IMG/VR virus record: IMGVR_UViG_3300023109_003296
Span: 1 to 64,000 of that record
DNA: 64,000 nucleotides
Source: a virus
Direction: 5' to 3' (one strand)
Of the stretch, positions 34,575 through 41,582 are shown piece after piece (positions within the stretch are counted from its first letter, which is position 1; each line of letters opens with the position of its first letter). Below the pieces are notes generated by a model. The model saw only the letters and a program-made list of their open reading frames with translations, had not been told where the DNA came from and did no database searches. The position numbers were made by a program, and so were the translations under genes.

Positions 34575-35254
34575 GACCTTATTTTTGAGTGATTCTTATC
34601 TAATGCTATTAGCTTTGCTTTATATGGTGGGCGCAACGATTCACCATAACAATAACCTGGATCTAAAACTTTTGTCGGAGGATTATCAATAAAGTATCTA
34701 TTCATGTGACTTTCGTCATGCCAAATAGCCATGACGTTATTTTCTTTATCTATGTCTATATTGTCAGAAAGTTTTTTGCACATCTTTAAATATTCGCTAG
34801 AAGAACCCCCATTAAAACCACCAGCAAAGTATTGCATTTTTTCAAATATAGAAACACAAGCTAGTGATTCTGGGTTTGTATCAGGTGTACCTCTCCCACC
34901 GCAAAAAGCTGGATGTTGAGTAGCGACTCTTTCAGAAAGTATTTCATCTCCGACGGCATCACAAAACAGCATGTCAACGTCGCAATAGAAAAGATAATCT
35001 TTACCACATAGTTCTTCTTTGTTTCTCTCAAATATTTTATATCTTCCAAGAGTCATCCAGGGCCACTTTTTGTGATCAGTTTTTATTACATTTATTTTTC
35101 TTTTTGAAGCAATCCCCAAATCTTCATTGTCTGTGAATACAAAGTATTCCACATCAAAACCGCTAAGTAAGAACTCGTCTGCGCTAGTAATAAGATCGCT
35201 TAAAAAATCTGTATACTTATTCGTAGCTATAATTAATAAACCTACTTTTTTCAT
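34571..35254 (-). CDS. GT6 family alpha-1,3-Gal/GalNAc transferase (ABO-type)
   Basis: 227 residues, full match in order to CAZy GT6: LLIIATNKYTDFLSDLI then VEYFVFTDN, WPWMTLGRYKIF, YLFYCDVDMLF, VGDEILSERVATQHPAF, YFAGGFNGG, and IWHDESHMNRYF with PTKVLDPGYCYG near the end. These are the motifs of the ABO blood-group and alpha-1,3-galactosyltransferases. Metal-binding D92-x-D94 is intact. Known bacterial members often have N-x-N there. Catalytic Glu in the FGG and HDES region is compatible. Enzymes of this family act on alpha-1,2-fucosylated galactose, the product expected from the GT11 gene nearby. Confidence 0.9.
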   Translation of the reverse strand: MKKVGLLIIATNKYTDFLSDLITSADEFLLSGFDVEYFVFTDNEDLGIASKRKINVIKTDHKKWPWMTLGRYKIFERNKEELCGKDYLFYCDVDMLFCDAVGDEILSERVATQHPAFCGGRGTPDTNPESLACVSIFEKMQYFAGGFNGGSSSEYLKMCKKLSDNIDIDKENNVMAIWHDESHMNRYFIDNPPTKVLDPGYCYGESLRPPYKAKLIALDKNHSKIRS

Positions 35255-36003
35255 TTTTCTAAAGAGTTAATTAACATCATAAATTCAAGGCACTTTTTAT
35301 CACTAATATCTTGAGGATTCTTTTTGTAAGCAAAATCATTTTGAAAATAATAAGTATGGTCATAATGCCAAACAGTATTGTTTTCATCAAAGCTTATCCT
35401 TACGCCAGCCTCTTTCAACTTAACAGAAAAATCAATATCCTCATTATAATCAAAGCCGTTCAGTTTACCATAAAAAGGTATTTCGTTACTCCATTCTACT
35501 TCATCTAGCAAGGATCTTTTACATACAGAGAAAGCCCCACACTGATAAAGCAATGTATGAGGATCTAATGTCTCATCAAAATCATAAGAAACCATCTTAT
35601 GTCTAGGCAGGTAAATAGCTCTATCATAGTACCGACCTCCATCTGGTAAAAATATTTTAGTACCAAGAACTTTCCAATCTGGATTTTTGCTATTGTATTC
35701 CTCTAGCTTAAACAGCCAATCATTGGGAAAAATAATATCATCATCACAATGGACAATAATATCTGCGCTTGTATTTTTTGTGCCTATGTTTTTTCTCGCA
35801 CCGAGAAACTTATTATACTCGTTGTCTTCTACAAGCTTAACACCTAGATCTTTAAACTGATCTATATTGTCACCAACAATTACAATTTCGTAATTTTCTT
35901 TTACGTTGAAGTTGGCATGTATAGACTTTATACAGAGATTCGTCTCTCTTGGTCTTTCTCCATTAGAAATAATACAGAATGATACTTTAGGCTTTAGATC
36001 CAT
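35251..36003 (-). CDS. GT2 family glycosyltransferase (second)
   Basis: 250 residues, GT-A fold. VSFCIISNGERPRETNLCIKSI is the N-terminal strand and helix; NYEIVIVGDN, GARKNIGTKNTSADIIVHCDDDIIF carries the metal-binding D-D-D. Later GFDYNEDIDFSVKLKEAG is the catalytic E-D-x-D-x-S/x-K/R region. It is the first gene of the sugar island in transcription order, after the gene at 36017-36985, and overlaps GT6 by four bases. Confidence 0.8.
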   Translation of the reverse strand: MDLKPKVSFCIISNGERPRETNLCIKSIHANFNVKENYEIVIVGDNIDQFKDLGVKLVEDNEYNKFLGARKNIGTKNTSADIIVHCDDDIIFPNDWLFKLEEYNSKNPDWKVLGTKIFLPDGGRYYDRAIYLPRHKMVSYDFDETLDPHTLLYQCGAFSVCKRSLLDEVEWSNEIPFYGKLNGFDYNEDIDFSVKLKEAGVRISFDENNTVWHYDHTYYFQNDFAYKKNPQDISDKKCLEFMMLINSLEK

Positions 36004-36016
36004 AAAGGATCATAAA

Positions 36017-36985
36017 TCAAACATCATCGTTTTCAATTATTTCACAATCTTTTAAATGATCGTAGCCGTTGAAATAATCATCGTTTTCAATAACAGAGGA
36101 CTCATCCCAACCCCACTCGCTAACAGCTTCTTCGTCATCCCACTCAAGAGCTTCGGAAGAAACAGATTTATTGACAGGCTTTTTGCTCCACATCTTACAA
36201 GACCAGTAACGAGGTGTGGTTTTGTCTTTTGCGCTATCGCATTTATGTCTGGCTCTAAAGCTACGACGACGATCAGGGTCATCTCTTTTGATCTCCATAT
36301 TTGGGTCGCCAAATTTAACCATAACTACGTTGCCAGTTTTAGAGTTTTTCACATATACTCCAAACTTTTTTTTGCCATCCTTTAATCTAAAAGGCTTGTT
36401 CAAGGTTTTTTTCTCAGCTTCAGAGAACTCAAGCTCTTCAGCTTCTTGGTCTTGTTCCCAAGATTCAATGCCAGCTTTTAATAGATCAATTTTTGCTAGT
36501 TGAAATTCAATTTCTTCGAAGTCCCAGAAAGCTTCACCTTCTTTTTCGAGATAGTATTCTTCAGAACCTTTTGCAATATCGCTGTCAGCAGCTTTGTAAG
36601 ACTTTTTAACTTTGCCACCTCTAGCCATTTTCAGGAAAGTATTTACTCTAGCCATTGCCCATTGACCTCTAGTCATTCCAGGTCTGTGACTAGAACTAAA
36701 TGCACCAGCACCTCTACGATATACTTTTTTAAGTTGAGCAAGAGTAACTTTCTTGGAGTGTTTTTCGTTATGTTCTTTAACTTTTGTTTGTAAAGCAGAA
36801 ATAACTTTATCAGAAAACGTTATTTTTTTACCATCTTTACCAGCACTACCCTTCTCGTTTTTGCTAGAACCTTCTTTTTTTTCGCTTTTTTTAGCAGGTG
36901 TTTGAGCCGAACCTTTTGGTCCTGGTCTTTTTGCTGACTGGCTTTCTAAAAACGTTTTTGCTTGGTCTGAAAAATCGTACTCCAT
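36017..36985 (-). CDS. Conserved phage protein of unknown function with basic linker
   Basis: 322 residues. An N-terminal Lys/Ser/Gly/Pro-rich low-complexity segment (about 18-55) is followed by a helical domain with VTLAQLKKVYRRGAGAFSSS and TRGQWAMARVNTFL, a pattern I know from marine phage proteins of unknown function. A second domain has KFGVYVKNSKTGNVVMVKFG, then RRRSFRARHKCD and PRYWSCKMW, a conserved block found in many phages. The end is very acidic. Such architecture occurs in phage head-associated proteins, but I cannot assign a role. First gene after nrdA, just upstream of the sugar genes. Confidence 0.6.
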   Translation of the reverse strand: MEYDFSDQAKTFLESQSAKRPGPKGSAQTPAKKSEKKEGSSKNEKGSAGKDGKKITFSDKVISALQTKVKEHNEKHSKKVTLAQLKKVYRRGAGAFSSSHRPGMTRGQWAMARVNTFLKMARGGKVKKSYKAADSDIAKGSEEYYLEKEGEAFWDFEEIEFQLAKIDLLKAGIESWEQDQEAEELEFSEAEKKTLNKPFRLKDGKKKFGVYVKNSKTGNVVMVKFGDPNMEIKRDDPDRRRSFRARHKCDSAKDKTTPRYWSCKMWSKKPVNKSVSSEALEWDDEEAVSEWGWDESSVIENDDYFNGYDHLKDCEIIENDDV

Positions 36986-36998
36986 GTTAATTCTTTAC

Positions 36999-37027
36999 AC
37001 TAAAATTTTAAAAAAATGAAATATCAA
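36999..37027 (-). promoter_or_regulatory. Possible promoter for the gene at 36017-36985
   Basis: Minus strand TTGATA (37022-37027), 17-base spacer, TTTAGT (36999-37004). The ATG at 36985 is 13 bases past the -10. The -10 match is weak. Confidence 0.35.
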
Positions 37028-38694
37028 CCTTCACAAGATGTACAATTCATAATAGATCTGGCTAATTCTTGACTAGGATTCATGCTTCTTTGATAATAAA
37101 AACCTTTAAGACCCATTTCCCAACCAAGAATCATAAGTTCGCTAACCTCTTTTGGAGAGGCTTTAGGGTGAATCATTAGGTTTAAAGATTGACCTTGATC
37201 AATATGCTTTTGGCGTTGAGAGGCTTGAATTACAATTTCTTTTTGTGAAATCTCTCCAAAGGTTTTAAATACATCTTTTTCGTGATCGCTCAAGAAATTC
37301 AAATGCTTAACCGATCCGTCGTTGTGGAGAATGGACTTCCAAACCGCTTCCGTGTTTTTACCTTTAGACTCCAACAAACTTGCTAAGTGAGGACTTCTAA
37401 TTGTAAATTTACCTTTAGCTGAGTTCTTAGTATAATAATTTACAGTAGGCTCAATCCCTTGAGAAACCTGACCAAGAATAAGAGAGCTTGTCGTTGTTGG
37501 AGCAACAGCCATTGTTGTTGTGTTTCTACGACCATAACCTTTTAGGACTTCAGGCTCACCAAATACTTCCGCCAATTCTTTCGTAGCTTTGTCCGCTCTT
37601 TCTCTAATTGTTTTGAATATTTCTGCATTTTTCATTTTAGCTTCCATGCTCTCAAACGATACCATATTGCTCTGAAGATAAGAATGCCAACCAAGAACGC
37701 CCATACCTAAAGCTCTATGACGCTTTGCAAAGTTATGGTCAAACTCCATATAAGGAATATCTTCTGTCTTCTCAATATATTCTTCCATAACAGAATCGAG
37801 GAAGTAAACCATTGTTTCAATAGCGTCTGTTTCTACAATCTCATCCCATCTCTCTAGATTTAAGGAAGACAAGCAACAAACAAAAGACTCTGCTGGTGAA
37901 GAAGGTAAAGAAATCTCATTACATAAGTTAGAAGCATAAATCTTCATGTTCTTGTCCTTATATACTTGAGGAGCATTCTTATTAGCTGTGTCTTGGAAAA
38001 ATAGATAAGGATAACCAGACTCAAATTTCTTCTGAATAATCTTAGCCCAGATCTTGCGCTTGTCAATGTCACCATTCTTCATGCCCTCCATCCAGTCGTC
38101 TGTAATTGTAACAGCAAATGACAAATCCTGAATAGCGTGACCATCAGATCTGATGCGAAGAAACTCTTCAATATCTGGGTGATCGACAGGAAGATAAGCA
38201 GCAAAGGAACCTCTGCGAACACTACTTTGCGACACAACAGATGTTACCTTGTCAAAGAGTTCCATGAAGTGGACGGCTCCAGAAGAACTACCTCCAGTAC
38301 TAATACTGTGTCCTCTACCCCTCAACTCTCCAAAATAACCAGAAGTTCCAGCGCCATGCTTTGTTTGCATGCCGACTTCCGATTGTTTGGTTAAGATGCC
38401 CTCCATGGTATCTGGAACATAAACTCCATTACAGGAAACAGGAAGTCCCCTGTTTCTGCCATAATTAGCCCATACAGGGCTAGACAGTGAATAAAATCCT
38501 AGAGACATATAATGCTCAAACTTCTCACACAAGTCAGAGAATTTACCTTTGTGTTCTGTGGGAGCACGAGAAACAAAGTCTTTTTGAAAAGACTCTCCCA
38601 CACTCAACACCCTACCCGTTAAGCTTTCGCCATCAAGGTATCCTCTGTTTAAAATCTGTTGCGAAGTTTCGTTGTTCCAATAATATTTTTTCAT
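37024..38694 (-). CDS. nrdA: Ribonucleotide reductase class I alpha subunit
   Basis: 556 residues, without the N-terminal ATP-cone, so no dATP overall-activity control is expected (cellular NrdA is about 760). Catalytic features are all present: the first active-site Cys in VSCNGVYV, N-x-C-x-E in SNLCNEI, the partner Cys in FVCCLSSLNL, and the C-terminal redox pair in CTSCEG. KQSEVGMQTKHGAGTSGYFGELR is typical of short phage and marine bacterial forms. Reduces ribonucleotides to deoxyribonucleotides. Overlaps the nrdB stop by four bases and forms an operon with it. Confidence 0.9.
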   Translation of the reverse strand: MKKYYWNNETSQQILNRGYLDGESLTGRVLSVGESFQKDFVSRAPTEHKGKFSDLCEKFEHYMSLGFYSLSSPVWANYGRNRGLPVSCNGVYVPDTMEGILTKQSEVGMQTKHGAGTSGYFGELRGRGHSISTGGSSSGAVHFMELFDKVTSVVSQSSVRRGSFAAYLPVDHPDIEEFLRIRSDGHAIQDLSFAVTITDDWMEGMKNGDIDKRKIWAKIIQKKFESGYPYLFFQDTANKNAPQVYKDKNMKIYASNLCNEISLPSSPAESFVCCLSSLNLERWDEIVETDAIETMVYFLDSVMEEYIEKTEDIPYMEFDHNFAKRHRALGMGVLGWHSYLQSNMVSFESMEAKMKNAEIFKTIRERADKATKELAEVFGEPEVLKGYGRRNTTTMAVAPTTTSSLILGQVSQGIEPTVNYYTKNSAKGKFTIRSPHLASLLESKGKNTEAVWKSILHNDGSVKHLNFLSDHEKDVFKTFGEISQKEIVIQASQRQKHIDQGQSLNLMIHPKASPKEVSELMILGWEMGLKGFYYQRSMNPSQELARSIMNCTSCEG

Positions 38695-39668
38695 GCAAAT
38701 ACGCTATCTAGGTCAAATGTTTGTGATTTTTTTGAATATTCTACAGGTCGAGAATGGAAAAAATCTGTCGAATTGTTTCCCATTAACTCCTCCTCAAACC
38801 ACATTGTATCCTTGATTACAGTATTGTCAACCTCAAATGCTTTTTTGAATGAAATTTGTTGTAAGGAGTCATTAATACGCTCTTTGATAAACTCTTTAAG
38901 AAGGGGCGCACTTAAACCCTCTTCGTCAATACCATTAACCATCCAATCAATAATCTTGGCTTCTGCTGTATATGCTTGTTCAGCTTCATGCAAAATTCTC
39001 TGCTCTAACTCTTCGTCAAAAAGCTCTGGGTGTTCATCTCTAATAGTATTGATTATTTTAATTCCTACTTGGGCGTGAATGTTTTCTTCGTTTCTAGTAT
39101 ACCTAACCTGTTGTTCTGTATCTTTTAATACGTTTTTATTTCTAGAGAACCAATTAATTATATAAAACTGGCTCATAAGAGATACGTTCTCAACGAAAAG
39201 TGTAAAAAGAATCAAGGAATATACATACTGCTTCTTACTGTCTTTGTAATACCTGTGATTGTATTTACGTAAATAGTTGACTCTTCCCTCAATAAAATCA
39301 AGTTTTAGATTCTCTTCAAATATTTCTTCAAGACCTAGAACCTTAAGCAATCTCTCGTATGCATTATTATGAATGACCTCAACATTAGCCATTACATAAC
39401 CAAGATCGGTAAGGGCTGGGTGAGGTAAGTTATCTCCTAGTTTAGCCCAGAATTTTTTAACAGCGACTTCAATCTGACCAATAGCAGATAGTGTTCTAAC
39501 GATTATCTCCTTTTGTTGATCATCCATTGATATTTGGAAGTCTTGTATATCCGAGGAAAAACTAAACTCTTTATCTGTCCAAAAGCCATTATGCATAACC
39601 TCTATGAAGTCTTCTGCCCACGGATAATTGTTAGGTTTTCTTGATATTTGTTCCTCGAATATGCTCAT
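38691..39668 (-). CDS. nrdB: Ribonucleotide reductase class I beta subunit
   Basis: 325 residues of ferritin-like R2. Ligand residues: E in IGQIEVAV (first position, usually Asp in E. coli), E and H in NVEVIHNNAY, E in FVENVSL, E and H in RNEENIHAQ. The radical Tyr position, four residues after the first His, is Tyr, so a tyrosyl radical is possible. The C-terminus, which binds R1, ends DLDSVFA. It has its own promoter and a roughly 73-base leader, unlike most other genes here. Confidence 0.9.
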   Translation of the reverse strand: MSIFEEQISRKPNNYPWAEDFIEVMHNGFWTDKEFSFSSDIQDFQISMDDQQKEIIVRTLSAIGQIEVAVKKFWAKLGDNLPHPALTDLGYVMANVEVIHNNAYERLLKVLGLEEIFEENLKLDFIEGRVNYLRKYNHRYYKDSKKQYVYSLILFTLFVENVSLMSQFYIINWFSRNKNVLKDTEQQVRYTRNEENIHAQVGIKIINTIRDEHPELFDEELEQRILHEAEQAYTAEAKIIDWMVNGIDEEGLSAPLLKEFIKERINDSLQQISFKKAFEVDNTVIKDTMWFEEELMGNNSTDFFHSRPVEYSKKSQTFDLDSVFA

Positions 39669-39742
39669 TTCTTTATTTTATTTATTGTGTTTACGTTTCC
39701 AGCAAGGTCGGCTTTCTGCCCCCTAATCCACTCGCTGTCTTA
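39669..39742 (-). promoter_or_regulatory. GC-rich, probably structured nrdB leader
   Basis: About 73 bases between the predicted start of transcription and the nrdB ATG. Two parts on the minus strand pair: CAGCGAG (39731-39737) with CTTGCTG (39700-39706), one G-U pair, enclosing a short GGC-AGAAA-GCC hairpin (39710-39720) and a G-rich bulge AGGGGGC. GC content is clearly above the surroundings. It could be a riboswitch, a protein-binding leader or an attenuator. It does not match a riboswitch I know. Confidence 0.45.
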
Positions 39743-39748
39743 AGTTAC

Positions 39749-39776
39749 ACTTTAGCTAAAATTAAGTGACAGTCAA
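39749..39776 (-). promoter_or_regulatory. Promoter of nrdBA
   Basis: Minus strand TTGACT (39771-39776), 16-base spacer, TAAAGT (39749-39754). The distance to the nrdB ATG (about 80 bases) is the longest leader in the window. Confidence 0.55.
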
Positions 39777-39952
39777 TACAAAAATATAGTGAAATTTTTT
39801 AGTTGAATTTTTTTTTGAAAAAGTTTTAGAAAAAAGTGGAACGGTTTTATATAATAAATCGATTAGTATGAGTCTTCCGAAAAAGTTATTGGTTACGATT
39901 AAATCGAAAACTAAACGTAAGTCGTTTGTATTCGATATTTTAAAAGTCTATA

Positions 39953-39983
39953 CGATAAGTATAACCAGTAATCGATAAGTATA
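39953..39983 (+). repeat. Direct repeats CGATAAGTATA
   Basis: Two identical 11-base copies starting 20 bases apart; the second copy overlaps the left edge of the palindrome at 39980-40004. A degenerate third copy lies about 93 bases to the left. Spacing equals two helical turns, as expected for a protein that binds one face of DNA. Confidence 0.6.
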
Positions 39984-40004
39984 TACTATACGGTATAGTA
40001 TATA
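39980..40004. repeat. 25-base palindrome
   Basis: TATATACTATAC, one G, then GTATAGTATATA, a perfect inverted repeat with a one-base centre. It could be a dimeric repressor operator or part of the origin. It is not a terminator, since there is no GC stem. Confidence 0.7.
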
Positions 40005-40047
40005 TTTAAAATATCTCATTCGAAATTTAAATTTTAATAAAGAAATA

Positions 40048-40075
40048 TTGACACTCACTTTTTATAGCATATAAT
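40048..40075 (+). promoter_or_regulatory. Consensus promoter of the kinase-sigma-SSB operon
   Basis: TTGACA (40048-40053), 16-base spacer, TATAAT (40070-40075). The first possible ATG (40074) overlaps the -10, so the ATG at 40083, seven to eight bases downstream, is the likely start and the mRNA would be leaderless. Confidence 0.75.
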
Positions 40076-40082
40076 GAAAAAC

Positions 40083-40670
40083 ATGTCTGTATACGATTGC
40101 AAAATAATAAGTATATCTGGAAACGCCAGGTGTGGTAAGGACACCATGGGAAATAACTTTTCCTCTGCATTATCAGAGATAGGAATAAAAACAAAAACTG
40201 TCTCCTTCGCTAATGAGTTAAAGAAATCAGTGAATAGTTTTCTCTTGGAACAAACTGGCATTTCTGCTTTTACAGAAGACGATGAAGAAAAGAAAATTAT
40301 AAGACCATTTCTTGTTTGCTGGGGCACAGATGTAATCAGAAAGATAGATAATAACACATGGATAAACAAACTTGAAAAAAACTTATGTGATAAATCTGTC
40401 AACATAATAACAGACTTAAGGTTCCTTAATGAACTCAATTGGGTTAAGTCAAATAATGGATTTTCCATTATGCTTGAAAGAGAGGGTATAGAACCAGCCA
40501 ATGATTACGAAAAGTCAAACAACCACCAAATATCTAAGGAGGTTGACTTAAATTTTTCTGTTGGAAATTTTGAAGATAGTGAGCTTTTGATGTTGACTTC
40601 TGTTCAAATACTTGATAAACTAATTAACAAAGAAACATACGACCTATGGAAAGCGACCTGTCCCTTATAA
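40083..40670 (+). CDS. Deoxynucleoside monophosphate kinase
   Basis: 195 residues. P-loop SGNARCGKDT (about residues 12-21), then an IITDLRFLNELNWVKS strand and helix with the Asp-x-Arg of the dNMP kinase family and FSIMLEREG as the arginine-bearing lid region. Related to T4 gene 1 kinase in motif order. It phosphorylates dNMPs for DNA synthesis. I chose ATG 40083 because the alternative at 40074 lies in the -10 box. First gene of a rightward unit; 25-base overlap with the next gene. Confidence 0.8.
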   Translation: MSVYDCKIISISGNARCGKDTMGNNFSSALSEIGIKTKTVSFANELKKSVNSFLLEQTGISAFTEDDEEKKIIRPFLVCWGTDVIRKIDNNTWINKLEKNLCDKSVNIITDLRFLNELNWVKSNNGFSIMLEREGIEPANDYEKSNNHQISKEVDLNFSVGNFEDSELLMLTSVQILDKLINKETYDLWKATCPL

Positions 40671-41218
40671 AGAAAATACAAGAATCAAAAGATGGGGATA
40701 GTCTGTCTGAATTGATAAATAGACATTCAGGAATATACGTTTATATTGTTGATCAGTATTCTAAAAACGAACGCATCAATACAAACAGGAAGACAATTCT
40801 TGACGAAAAAGATTATATGATATATAAGTCAGCTTTAGAATATGATCCAAATAGAAACAGTAAGTTCTCTACATTCTTGGCAAACCAAACAAAATGGAAG
40901 TGTTTGAACGAGATAAACAAAAAGGAGAAAAGAGATCTCCCTCTCGACAATGTTCATTGTGATCTTTCTGATGAAGAAGATTCTCTTCAAAAACTTTCTA
41001 AAATAGAAGCTTTTGACGTTTTTAATCGTATGCTTTCTGAAGAAAAAGATAAAAGAGTGAAAAAAATTATTGACATCAGATACAATACCAGTAATAATAA
41101 GCTTGTGCCGTGGAAAATAGCAGCCAAGAAGTTAGAGTTAAGCATTCAAGGCTGTATTAACATTCACGATAGATTTATAAACAAAGTAAAAACTAAATTA
41201 GACGAAAATTATGTATAA
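40646..41218 (+). CDS. Sigma70-like RNA polymerase sigma factor
   Basis: 190 residues. Region 2-like: IYKSALEYDPNRNSKFSTFLANQTKWKCLNEINKKEKRD, matching the sigma core-binding and -10 recognition helix (A-x-x-x-Y-D-x-x-x-x-x-x-F-S-T-F). Region 4-like helix-turn-helix: VPWKIAAKKLELSIQGCINIHDR near the end. No region 1.1 or 3, so a compact phage sigma. It probably directs host RNA polymerase to middle or late phage promoters, perhaps the tail operons, whose upstream regions lack good -35 boxes. Confidence 0.7.
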   Translation: MESDLSLIKKIQESKDGDSLSELINRHSGIYVYIVDQYSKNERINTNRKTILDEKDYMIYKSALEYDPNRNSKFSTFLANQTKWKCLNEINKKEKRDLPLDNVHCDLSDEEDSLQKLSKIEAFDVFNRMLSEEKDKRVKKIIDIRYNTSNNKLVPWKIAAKKLELSIQGCINIHDRFINKVKTKLDENYV

Positions 41219-41582
41219 CACAATAGTAGCAGCAGGTCATCTCGCATCAGATCCAGAGATGAGACAAGTAGGAGATAATAAAGTTTGTAAGATCAGGCTT
41301 TGTGTCTCAGGTAAAAGAGCCAAAGAGCCGTGTTTTATTGACGCAGAGCTTTGGAACAAACAAGCAGAAACAGCTAACCAGTATCTTACTAAGGGTAGAC
41401 CCATCATCATTCAAGGCGAATTGAGAAATTCTTCTTGGGAATCAGAAGGCAAGAAATACAATAAGATGTTTATCTCTGCTTCTACCTTCCAGTTCATTGG
41501 CGGATCAAATGATTCAGAGCCAAAAACTGAGAGTAAGCAAGCTGTTAGTGCAGGTTCTGTAGATGAAGATATCCCGTTTTAA
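41211..41582 (+). CDS. ssb: Single-stranded DNA-binding protein
   Basis: 123 residues. OB-fold start MYNTIVAAGHLASDPEMRQV, KVCKIRLCVSGKR, FIDAELWNKQAETANQYLTKG, and PIIIQGELRNSSWESEGKKY, all in the order of bacterial SSB. A flexible middle and the acidic tip DEDIPF at the C-terminus are kept, so it could recruit host or phage SSB-binding proteins. Eight-base overlap with the sigma gene. Acts at the replication fork. Confidence 0.9.
   Translation: MYNTIVAAGHLASDPEMRQVGDNKVCKIRLCVSGKRAKEPCFIDAELWNKQAETANQYLTKGRPIIIQGELRNSSWESEGKKYNKMFISASTFQFIGGSNDSEPKTESKQAVSAGSVDEDIPF

Larger units (their letters stand above)
39777..40047. other. Candidate replication origin or control region
   Basis: The only non-coding stretch over 300 bases (39669-40073). 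The middle holds a 25-base palindrome (39980-40004: 12-base arms around one base) with two copies of CGATAAGTATA beside it (39953-39963 and 39973-39983, starts 20 bases apart, two helical turns). A third, variant copy (CGATTAGTAT) is at 39860-39869. Very A+T-rich with runs of A and T at 39781-39850. It sits at the divergence of the nrdBA and kinase-sigma-SSB units. This is the layout of a phage origin or operator cluster; I have no proof of which. Confidence 0.45.

Noticed and set aside
36056-36793. Several 85-110 codon plus-strand frames opposite the 322-residue gene
   Set aside because: Shadows of a conserved phage protein with biased composition.
39669-39742. tRNA or tmRNA in the nrdB leader
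   Set aside because: No cloverleaf, no T-loop GTTCGA motif and no CCA end; only two nested stems.
40055-40501. 148-codon open frame antisense to the dNMP kinase
   Set aside because: The plus-strand frame has clear kinase motifs and a consensus promoter; the antisense frame has neither.
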